Assembly (NCBI GenBank): GCA_037576195.1
Contig: CM075102.1
Location: 9,858,001 to 9,922,000 of the forward strand
Length of the DNA: 64,000 nucleotides
Reading direction: 5' to 3'
Source of the DNA: Phytoseiulus persimilis
Taxonomy: Eukaryota > Arthropoda > Arachnida > Mesostigmata > Phytoseiidae
The notes under the pieces are model-generated. The model ran no database searches. It was not told the origin of the DNA and saw nothing but the letters and a program-made list of their open reading frames with translations. The translations under genes and the position numbers were made by a program. Positions 35,786 to 47,700 of this stretch are shown here, piece by piece (positions within the stretch are counted from its first letter, which is position 1; every line of letters begins with the position of its first letter).

Positions 35786-38700
35786 TCACGCAGCGGCTGC
35801 GGCACCAGGGTTCTCTCTCCAAAATGCGAGATTCGGTCCCTGTATGCTTTGGCATGAGACGCGAGGATTCCTGTGGAAGAACCGCGGGTGTTTCTCGTGA
35901 GAAATGTTCCTTCGGATACGACGACTCATCATTGTCCGGGAGCGGCGGAATGTTATACTCACAGGAATGGATCATACACGTCGAGCACGTTCTTGGTCAC
36001 GAACTTGGTGGTATCCATGTTCTCGCAGAGAATTTTTGCCAAAGTAGCCTTTCGTAATTCAGCCAGCTGACCTTCGGTGAACTTCACGGAGTGCTCGTCG
36101 TTCTCATGCCAGTACCTGTGGAAATCATCATGGAACGAGAACGTTTAGAGAAACGAGAGATGCGAGTGATTTCCGATAGCAGTGGAGGAGCGAAGTGAAC
36201 TTTGCCGACCTGTCGCATCGTCGTAACCGCTGGAATTGGAAGCCGATGATACAAGCGAACGTTGGTCCCACCACGCCTCCAGGCAGAGGGATCTCCGAGA
36301 GCCCACCGGAGAAGAGGTCTATGTCGTCGACGTGCCTGTGATGAGATATGTTCATGAGTTGAGCTTGCGGTCGAATCCCGCCGACATGTTCTCATGCTGG
36401 ATTGAATTGGCGTGTGATCCGCCCCCATTTGGCTCAACAATGACAGCCCCAACTAACCTGTAGACATTGGACAAGCCTCGAATGGCGTTCGGATTGACCT
36501 CTCCCTGCAAATCTTGGAACGATCTCAAACGTGGTTTGCCGCAGAATTCACGATAATCGTTGTAGCCGCGGATGCCGTGATCACGGCCCCTTTGTAAATT
36601 GATAGCTATGAGATCGAGACCCGAGAAAGGAATGGTCTTCGATTCGAAGAGATGCTCTGTGACCATGTTCGTCACATGATTGTCGAAGTTCTCCATGGGA
36701 GTCGCCATGAGACCCCTAACGATCTGATCCAGTTGATCACCTGAAAGGTTCCGTGAGCTCTCAACTAGAGGTTCGTCGGTGGGTGCTCTCATCGGTTTCA
36801 TCATCGGATCAGCAATACATCTGAGTCTGATTGTTCCGCTTTTGAGCGAGAACGGTTAGTTATACACGACGTGGATTCGTCGACTCACGCTTATAGAGAA
36901 TTTGCGAGTTGAAGAAGGCGTCCGTCAGTTTGATTCTTCCGATTTCGTTGTAGGCTGGCCCGAGCAACTTGAACGCGGGGGGCAGCAGCGTGTGGCCGAA
37001 GCGGAAGGCGGCCGTGGCGAACTCGTTGAACACACCGACGTCGCACGTTGGGTCGTAGCCCGCGTAATATCCCGAGTCCAGAAGGTTCAGGCCCCATTGA
37101 CTGATGGCCTCCCAGCCGAGCACCCGCGGCAACCATTCGTTGTAAATGACACGTTGATACATGGCTGTCAGGATTCGCCGCGCTTCTTGGAATGCGCGTT
37201 CATCGTCCCAATGAGGGTTAAGGCGCGACAGCTCCAGCGAAATACGGTTGTGCTCCCTCGCGAAAACCGTGTGCATCGACGTGAGGGCCGGCTGCTCAGA
37301 AACCCTCGTGTCCCCGGCGATGAAGCATCGGTCGTTCGACGAGAGGCAATCGGCAGCTCCTTGAATCTCCGGCAGGAGAGGTTTCAGCGACGGGTCGGCC
37401 GGATGAGCGGACATGTTGAGCTGACCGTCCCTGAGCAGGCGGAGCTCTTCGCGGGCGCAGTTGTCGGACCCGTACACGGTTGAGAGATCGAGGAAACCTA
37501 GAGGTGGCAGATGAATTGAGTACAAAGCGCGGTTTGCATTTCGTCGCGAAATTCGTCCAAATTCCAACTCACCTGTCACTTGATTTATTTGTTCGCGGGA
37601 GCCCAGCGTTCGTTGGCCGCTCATCGAGCGCGTGAAGGGCAAGCACAACGGCCGACCACTTTTGGCAGACACCGACGGGAAGAACGGATCTCCATGAGGT
37701 ATGGTTATCGGGAAACACTCCTGATGGTTCTCCTTCAGTGGCGAATCACACTTCCGGCACTTCAGAGTCGACTCGTTCGGACCTTCGCTCAGCGGGGTGT
37801 GGGCCACGTCGTGGTCCATGAACTGGCCCATCTGCATCAGCATCTGGGTGTATTTCTGGTGGGGAACGGACAGGTCGCTGTGTACCGCGGCGGACACAAC
37901 TCGGCTGGGCGGCAACGGCGTGCCCAGCACGGATGTCTGTCTCGCGGCGCTGATGTTGTCGTCGTACCTCGACGGCACTATCCTACGGAACGAGTGGGAC
38001 ACCTTGCCGAAGTTGGGGCTCTTCAAGTTGTTGCAACGACCCGACATCGTGCGGAAGGGCGTTCGCGGGTTGCACGGCTGGAGGCGCGTCGGCTCGCACG
38101 CCGCGGGCTCCTCGAACTCTCGGTGGAACTTGCTCAGGTCCACGTGCCGGAGGGCGGGGATGAAGTTGTCGTCGATCGTGCGCCGCTTGTCGCGGCCCAG
38201 CTCGTTCATGAGCTTTTTCGTGGCGAGCTCCAGCACCTCGCTCTGATTGTGCACGTTCCGCGAGATCCCGTTCGCCCGCATGAAACCCTTGCTGCGGAAG
38301 TTCGGACCCAGGTCGCTGTCGCCGTGGACGCTGTCCCGCAGCGCGTTGCTCGCATCGTTCAGAGCGTCGACCAGTTGTCCGTTGGCCAGGTTCTTCAAGG
38401 GGCTCTCTTCAGCCCAGGGCTCCAGGTTGACCGAGCTCAGAAGACGATCGTTGCACGATTGGAGGTTGTTCAACCAGGGGTCCGGTAGCTGCATGACTCG
38501 CGGCTGGATGACGCCGCCATGGAAGACGTTGTCGCAAATGATCCTCGCGAGCGAGGTTTTCCGAATTTCCTGGAGCTGATCCTTGCTCAGAGAGCTCGGC
38601 TGTCCCGGGTTCTCGTACCAGAATCGGTCGGAAATACGTAAATGCCGGAACTGATGGGCGTAGACGCAAGCCAGCGTCGGGCCGACCAGACCGCCCTCGA

Positions 38701-41700
38701 CGGGCGTTTCGGCCAGGGCGGCCACTATCAGGTCGATATCGTTCACGTTCTCGTAGAGCTCGGCGAGCTTCGAGGCGATCTCCTTGTCCATGACCTGGGC
38801 GAGATTCTCGAACGACTCGATGTTCCTCAGGCCGCAGAACTGCCTCCACTTCGTGTATCCGGCCAGACCGTGATCCCGACTCTGCTGTATCGAAATCGCA
38901 GCCAGGTCGAGCCCCGGCTGACCGGGCTCCGAGGCGAACATGTCGTGGGTGACGTGAGCGCTGAAGAATGCGTCCATTCTCTGAGCGCGCTGCATCAGTG
39001 CGCCCGCCACGTACTGCTTGAACCTGTTGGAATTGTACAGGTCTTGGGGACGGAAAGCCGTTTCTGTCGAGGCGATGGAGCCGAGTTTGCGGAATCGGAC
39101 AGCGTCGAAAAGCTCGTTGTTGCTCGGCATGGCTGATAGCAGAGCCCAGAGGCCGATGGTTCCCATCACGTTGGTGACTCCCGGCAGCCGCTTGTGGTCG
39201 TAGCCCGAGAAGAATCCGTTGCTGTCCATGCGGAGCCCGAATCTCTCAACGACTTCGGGACCGACGAGCGTCGGCAACAGCTCGTTGTAAGCAACGTGCT
39301 GAATTTCGGCACCGACGACTTTTCTGGCTTCTTGATACAGCTGCTCGTCGTCCCACGCCGGGTTGAGCAGTTTCAGCTCCCTGGCAATGCGATTGTGCTC
39401 CCTGATCCAAACGGATGTCATCCACGCCAATCCGATGTTCTGATTCATTCGGGGATCTCCCGAACTGAAGCACGGAGCTGTTTTCGATCCACGACAATCC
39501 AGAGAAGAAGCGTCCCCCACCGGGATCTCCTCGCCTGCGTCGTTACGTTGCGTCAGGAGCAGACCATTTTCGAATGAGCGGAGAAAGCGAGCTTCTGCTT
39601 CTGACGATCCGTAGATCGTTGAGCCGTCGATAAAAGACGTAACTTGATTGTTCTGTTCGCGGGGTCCCAGACCACAGGTCTCGCGGGGCGCCGTTGAAGA
39701 TCTGACGTAATCGAGACACGTCTGGCCGAAAGAGCCGTAGAAGGGGTCGTCAGCTCCGACAGGGATCTCCATGCATTCGGGGTGCTTCAGGTTTTCAGGA
39801 ACTCCGCAGCACTTGAGTCTCGCTCCTTGGAAGCCTGTGGAAGGTAAAGTTTTGTGCTCGAGAACGGCGTGGTCAGAGGCGGTCATTGATTGACCTCGCC
39901 GACGGCTGAGGTTCGGATTTCTCGCGACCGATGAAAAACGTCGTATCGTCTTCAGATTTTTGATAAGGAAAAAACTGAATGTTGTGTATTTGAATCCGAG
40001 TGATTGTGAATGAATATTTCTCAAGCAGCCATAGAATGAATCACTCCGTTCGCGAACAGCGGCAGTGGACAAAAACCATCTTCGTCTCTTGCGAAAACCA
40101 GCGGTTCGAGAAGCCTGAAGAGCGGCGGCATGAGCTTACCGGCGGTTTGCGGCGTGTGGGCAACGTCGTGGAATACGAAATGGCCGAACGCGACAGCTAC
40201 CATGGACGCGTGTTCGTGAGGGATGTCTCTGTCCAGGAACACCGTAGAAGAGATCTTCCGCGCCGACGGAAGCGGCGAATTGGACTGTGCGGTACGCGGG
40301 ACGGATACTCCTGCCAGAAGAATAAGTTTTGTACCAAAATTCGCAATCGGAAGGGACCTTCTGTTCGATTGTCTCTCTTCGACACCGGCGCTTCCTCATG
40401 CGGAACGGGACTGGCCAGAGAAAATCAAGTTAGCGATAAGACAACTTCTCAGCCGAGAAGAGAATCATCCTCACCATCGGCGTAGACTGGGGGCAGGAAA
40501 CGGAGGAACCTAAGGTTCGCGGAGCCCCAATAAGGATTCTCGAGGTTGTTGCAGAAACCGTCATACGAGCGATATCTCTCGGGCGCGCACGGTCGGACGC
40601 CGATTTTGTATGGGCAGTTCGATTCCAGGAAAGTCCGCTTGATATCCACCTGCAAGGGAACAGCTGTACTTCCGGTCTGAGGTCTCCCACGCCGCGTTCG
40701 TGATCCGCTAGTAGTTCGTGGATTTACCTTTGTGAGGCCGAATGTTACGTCCCTCGGCGAGAGGTTGAGATTCTGAGCGACATCTTGAGTGGCGAACTCG
40801 GCGATGGATCCGAGCGCCGAGAGGTTCTTCGATGCCACCTTTGTTTTCTCTATGGCACCCAAGAACCAGAAAGGTTCCCGAGGAGTACTGGCCACGCCCG
40901 CGGCGAAAATTCCGGGCTCGGTCGTGTTGAACAGCAGCTGTTGTCTGTGGGTGGAAGGGCGATTGAGTTGAGAGTTATCCGAGCCGACGGGAATTCATTC
41001 CGGCTCCCGACGCGAACCGACTGTCGCATTCTGGAGCGAGGGAGGGAGCGAAACCACTCGTGCTGGGAGTCGAAGTCCGGGAAGCGTGCACCGCAGTGTG
41101 ATAACGCAAAACCAGACAGGATACGCAAGAGGAAGCGCGTCGGTCTGTTTGCGCAGTACGACCCCGCGCGGAGCTGTGGGCGTTGAGCGATGACGTACAA
41201 CGAATCGAATACCGGTTGCCGTTCAAGCGCTTTCCGTTATCCGACTACTGAGCGAGAGGAAATGCGAAATTCACAGAAGGGATGACGGTCGCTCGCTCGT
41301 TTGGCCTTTCGAATAGCCCGCGGCAAATGCTCATTGAGCGCCGAGAGGCGATGTCGTATCCCACCGCAGCAGTGTTACCAAAACTTATCCCATTCGAGGA
41401 CGCAGAAATGAAGCGCTGAGGTCTCTCTCGTCGCATCGAGTTACGATATCGCGTTCTCGATCGACGGCCGTCCCTCCCGAGATCCATCCCATCCCCGGGG
41501 TGTCGTTCCTGCTCTCGCTCACATTCGTTCCCGAGAAGTTTCGTCCCCGGGAACGTCATCGTGTACGGCTCGCGATACACGGACGCGAAACTTGACGCCG
41601 TCGCATCTCACGATTCAACGATGAGAAATTTTCGCACGCCAGCCGAATTTCTACGAAGGGGGAGCCAAGCTTAGTTCTGTTTTCAGCGATTGGGACCGGC

Positions 41701-44700
41701 ACCGGACCCAACAGAATCGAAAGTTTATTGACCGGAGGATGACTGGTCAGATCAGGGGCTTCGTTCTGTGGAAGAGCGCCGAGCGAGAAGGCAATGCGTG
41801 ATGGAGCGCTTACAAATTCGTGATACATAGCCCAAACAGAGCACCTGAATTCGAGCTGATCACCGTTGTTCGTTCTGGGAGCGGACGTTTCTGCGCCGAA
41901 GCGTTTGTCTCGATGCACAGCCTGTCTGCCGCCTTCCTTATAGTTCAGTGACTTCTGGAAATCTGGTCGCCGCGTGCCGACGGTGTTTGCCTCCGTCCAA
42001 GATTCGAGCCCTCCCCGAGACAGAGCCGCGTCTGCGAACGGTTCCCGCGAGCTCTCCGGACGCCACCGGCTTCGCAGCTCAAGAAGCCGAATACGCTCAC
42101 TCAGGACGTGCCTGAGGCCCGATGTACCAGGGGCACCCTCCTTCCCGAGCTCGATTTTTCACGAATGAGCGGAGGAACCGAACGTACATCCTTCGTTTCC
42201 TCTCGTTCCGCTCCTTCAACTCCGAAAATGTGCTCTTTAATGTCGCTCGAGCGGCTGGTTGACCGAGCGTTAGGGGAATGGAACAACAACCTTCACAACT
42301 GCGATGGTCGTGAGGGTTAGCGCACACCCGTCGCGTAATCAGCAAATCGTCGTCAATCATGAAAGCTGCCCGTACAGAGTGCCACGGGCATACTTGTCGA
42401 AGTAGGAAACTCGCGGCGTACGTCTTTTTTCATGTAGGCTCGGTTCGATTCCGCGGGGAACGGGTGAAAACGGTGAAAAATGAGCAAGTCGGCGGAATAG
42501 TTCTTCTCGGCACAGAAAACGAGGATATCCTTCTTGACAGTTCCGGTGACGCGTGAGGGCTACCCTGCAGAGGACTTTCGGAGCTCGCAATTATTTCCTG
42601 CCGATCCGCCGCTATCCCCGAGATGCGTACAGAGCTGCCAGTGGTTATTCCAACCAGCTCAAACTCCGCCAGAGTGACACCAGAGGCGGTCCGGTGATTC
42701 TGTGGTTTGGGAGTTTCTCTGGCGCCCGTGAACCCTGCCGATGAGCATGGCACGCTCGACGGCGCACGTACTCTGAACCCGAACATCGTCTGAATGTACT
42801 GTCGGCTGGTGCACGCGGGGCATTTCCAGAGACATTGACGACGCGTGAAACGAAGTCAGCCGTGTGCTACGCTTCAGTCTTGTTATTCGGTAGCCGTTAG
42901 TTCGAACGACCTTGCACCTACGACCTCGGAAAGCCGACAGGTCAACTTTGTACCGCTGTGGGGTTGGTATCGCCTCCGGCATAATGTAGTGGGCACGCCT
43001 TCGCCGCTTCAACTGCTTTACAATGCGACATTCAGGCAAATACGATTTCCGATATTCGCTCCGCGAGACGCCGCCAGTGCTGCGGAGCCGAAACGCATCA
43101 GGAGATCGAGAAGCCGATCGGCGCTGGAGTCGCTCCAGCCTAGGCGTCGGGTCGGAACTCTTGGCTCCTTGGGACGGGAGCTCGTGAACCTCGGACACTC
43201 GCTTGCCCGTGAGGAGAGCTGCGGACCGCTAACGAATGTCCGTTGCCCCAGTCGCACGCCACGCCAACGTCAATGAATACCGAAAGATGACCGGGCAGCC
43301 AACCGGACGGCCCAATGACTGTCAACAACCGCCGTCATCAAATCCTGAGAAAAGAGACAGCTCCAAACAAAGCTCCTGCGGAACAATGACTTTTTGAGAC
43401 TTCTCGCCTCTGAATAGACACTCCTTTGGGGAAAATGCGGAGCTTTGACAAAGTTCAGCGTGTCTCAGCTCAGTCATTGACACGAACCCCATGCGAAACT
43501 TGGACAATTTCCCCATTTCGTTATGATTCAGCCGGGAAGCGGGGCGCACTGAGGCCTCAGCTTCTGTTCTCATACCACCGAATCGGCCGGAGTGAAGCTC
43601 TCCACACTCGGCTTACTCGGGTCCGGGTTTCCAGGAATACTGAACGAAAGGATCACGAGGGCCGCCATCCCTCTTTCGGCCCTCCATGAGCTGCTGCCGA
43701 TTCCAAATGATTTATTCATGTATTAGAGCTCAAAGTTCGGGGTCGGATAAGCGACAACTATGGAAGAGGAGCAGAAGAAAGGTATTATACCCAAGGCAAG
43801 CCAATGTCAAGCAGCTGTCAACTTGGAAATACGTCGGCCTCGACTAGGATTCGAATTGGATTTACGAGCAGGCATCCATTCTTTTGAGCGGGTCGGAGAA
43901 TTTTTCTGTCGTGAACTGTAGCGCATTCGCGAAGCGGCATCATTCCGAACCTTCCGGGGGCCATGGGCTCGTGAACCTCTCCGTTTTATGGAATGTTTAC
44001 TGGAGTCAATTACGACAGCTTTCGTCATTCGGGGTGGAATCGCTTCGTTTCTGGAGCTTGTCTGCTCGATTTATCAAAACGCCCATATTCGCGTCGGGCT
44101 CAGCATTTTCCCCCATCCGAGCGGACCATAGGTGTTCTAGTAAAAATTCTAGCTGGACAATTATTGCGCAACTGGGTTGACCGAGACAATACATCGCCCG
44201 GAACCCACCTTGGAGTGGTGTTCCGGATCGATTCCCTCAATCAGATCCGCAGTCCCTCACACACCCGAATCAGGCACTCGCTGCACACAATATGCGAATG
44301 ATTCATTGCTCAAATACCGCAATCGTCGACCGCAGATGTCGGCGCGCGTCTTCTTCGCGCATTATCGCCCCCTTCGTAGACGGATGACGAATCGATTTGT
44401 GGGCCATAGCGTTCTTTTCGCTTACGGCCTGAACCAGGAAACCGGAGAAGACGACAACGACGGGGAAAGCGAACGAAAAATCCTTCGCCCGATTACTTTC
44501 TCCGATGTCAAGTGAGCCGACAACGCTGACAACAAAACCGTTACGACACACGCAAAAGAATAATAATCCAGAATGAGGAGGGGGCTCGGTGAGGAAGAAT
44601 TCTTTTGACACACAGACTCAGCGCAGGATGGAGCTCCGCCTGAATCGATAATGACTGACCGCGGGCGTTGTCAACCGTCGAGCGCTTCCCGCCAGGAGTC

Positions 44701-47700
44701 CAAACTCTCAGGTGGGCTCTCGCGGAATCTCCGAACGCGCATTCGGGCTTTTCGATACCGGACGCTATTTTGAACTCTCCGGCCGGGAAGCATTCCGTCC
44801 GCGGCAAGCATTAGGTGGCCGTCGATCGAAGCGGTTACAGTCCAGTTCGATGCTCCCCTCGATGAATGCATGTTCGCGCGGCTGCCCGGCTCGGTAAAAA
44901 TGCTCGTTGAGAAAATTTCGTATTGACGAAGAGTCCACCGGTCATCGTCTAGACTGCGACGGAACGATGACCCGGAGTGGCGGTGTCGACGAGTGTACAG
45001 AGTTTGGAAACTTTTCGGACAGACGCAGGCGAAAGATCGCGATTTCGTTTCGTAGCGACGAGTCGCCATCTCTGGCCCCCACCGAACTCTTGCATGAATC
45101 GGAGGTAGTTGTTACGCGGAGAACAGGAAATGCCAATCGAACGGAAACGAGAAGCATCGTGTTGAACTAGCTCGAGAATGCCCTTCGGCTCATTGTGCAT
45201 TTGCAGCTTCTGGAGGCTTCTTCTGTTCGCCCATCGGTATAATAATGGAGCCGCGATGCTTTAGTGATTCAACATGCTTCGTTTGACTGGCACAACAATT
45301 AGCAAAGGTCATATCATCCCTTCTGGAGCCCTGTCAGTTAGTCAGCTAGCCAGCCCGCCCGCCCGCCGAAGGCTAGACGCGAAAGTCGAACTTGGCGGAT
45401 TCTAGAAGTTCTTCGAGCGAGATACTGATTGAGCCCACGAAACCCTGCTCCTCTCGATAAGGACGATCGTGCTCGTGCATCGGACTGCAGCGGTCTTTGA
45501 CGAGTGTAGTGTCTGTCCCATGGTGGGACCAGGCTGTTGGGACACTGTTCATGGCCAGCACGCGACAGCATCGGTGTTGATGCTCTTTTCCGGCGCCTTC
45601 CACTTGACTTTGGTCGAATCACGGTTCCATGATCTCAGCCAGCTGCCTGCAGCGAGCGACGAAAACGAATCTGAAGCTTTTTCGGAGTTGATACAAACCA
45701 TGTTCTCGCGCAAGCTTGTGTCTTCACACGTCGGCAATCGTCGCGAACTATAGCCTTCGGACGACGACGGTTTGAGAACAAAGGAAACGAGGCCTCTTCA
45801 AGATAAAAATAATCATTTGTTCCCCTTAATTGCGACAGCGTAACGCATATTACATCACAAGCGTACGGAGCCGCGTCTAAGGGCTATTCTCAGGCGCCGG
45901 CACCGTACATCATCCCGGCTCTCCGACCACGTCCAGTTGTCTCATCCAATCGGCATCACGGTACTCTTTGCCCTCCCGTGTTATCCCGGCTCGGCTAGCC
46001 GGCCGCGGGCCGGAGAAATCATCCATCCATCCATCCATTTTCCTCCGGCCACATTCACACGAGATATCGAGCGCAGATAGAATGTCAGCTTATCTCCATG
46101 TGTCGAGATGTTCGAAAATTGAATGACTTTGCGCACACAGATTCACAGAAAATCGGCGACGGTGGTTTTTGCCAAAAATAACAAAAAAAAACGGCGGCGT
46201 CAGATGCCTTCGCTGATGACCCAACGTTCTTGACTGAAACTTGGCGGACCGCGAACCTAGTTGACGCGAAACTCTCGTGAAGTAGTGAATATCCACGTAC
46301 ATCAGGAGTAAATAAACGACCGCGTCATGAAACGATACGAGATATTCTGATGCTTGCTCATTGAGCGTCGGGATGAGCTCAGCGAAGCCAACTCCCGAGT
46401 AGCGCCGCGCCTCAAACTGCCTCCGCACATATTCGTTTTTCGTTCTGGATGAGCTTCAGAGGATGTCGACTTCGTTCCTCCTGTCATCCTGCCATGCGGA
46501 ATGAAGGTGACCCGGGCTGTTGGTCGGGTCTGAAACATGACATGATTGGAATCGTCGGGATCGATCTACAACATCCTTCGGCTCTTGGAACTGGTGGCCC
46601 GGCGATGGGAAGTTCGGTTGCGGGTGACCCTGAAATACCCATGCCGACTTTTTCATCGTTTTGTGAGCGAGTGTCTCATGCCTCAGTTTCCTCGAGACTC
46701 GATTCCGATCCCTTTTCTTACGCAATTCCCATCTAGCGGAAGGGTAGTCCCGAGCCGATTTTGTATTCCGCACTCATTCATCGGCTGACGCAGATCCCGT
46801 GGAAATTTTGCACGTTTTAACGCCGGACACTTTTTTTGTCTCGTGTATGTCAGTGGAACAAGTTCCCTTTCAGACCGTTTTTGAAGCGTTCGAAAAGTCA
46901 AGTGGAACACGGAAACGTCAGTGAACGTTGGATGAAGTTTCGTGATTCGGCGGGTGAACGGGGTTGACGGAAGTTCACTCAATTTCGAGAATTTATCGGT
47001 TTTCCTCTGAAGCTTCGAAAAGAGGTTAGCCCACAGCTTGGAACGATGCTAGCGCAGTCGATCGTGGGAAATTCCCAGATGGACGCACATCGCACACGCC
47101 CGCTGCGTCCCCGGGATATTTCCGGAAAATGACTGACTCGTTCGAGAACAGCAGAGTTCGGTCTTCTGGATCTCCCTTTCTTTCCAGGCCGCTCCCGATG
47201 AAAGAGGCTCGTTAGCAGCAAATCCTCTTCACCTTGGTTCTTTGAGTTCGCCTGAACCTCGGAGGCACTTTGGCGGGCAACGCCGCCCTGGCTCGGCCGA
47301 GTCTTCCTAAGTCGGGTGGACAGGAGCGGGAAATCATGCACCGAAGACTTGAAGAGGATCGGCCGACCGCGAAGCACCTGACTGACGGAGGGGAGAGCAA
47401 GAAGGCCACGTGCTGGGTCCGTTGGCGGCTTGCACGCCAATCTGGCCACAATACCAATCCTTGCCCCAGTGGAGCACGCGCTGGAATCTCCCTCAATGCC
47501 CTCGCTGAACGGTCCGGCATGAGGATTGTACGTGCTTCCTCCGGGTCGCAATGCGATGCGTTCCCAAAATCGATTCCACACAGCCCCTCCGATCGTGTGA
47601 ATGAACTGCACCGACGAGCACAGCGTATCCGAAATCGCAAACGAGCAGCCGGATCGGAAGTCTTCAATCAAATTCATGAGGCTGCCAGGTGTTTTCCCGA

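Noticed and set aside
36741-36888. Alternative exon reading through 36741-36804 in the peroxidase gene
   Set aside because: That frame needs phase 2 from the upstream exon, which ends in phase 1. The acceptor at 36741-36742 restores both phase and the conserved QIVRGLM segment.
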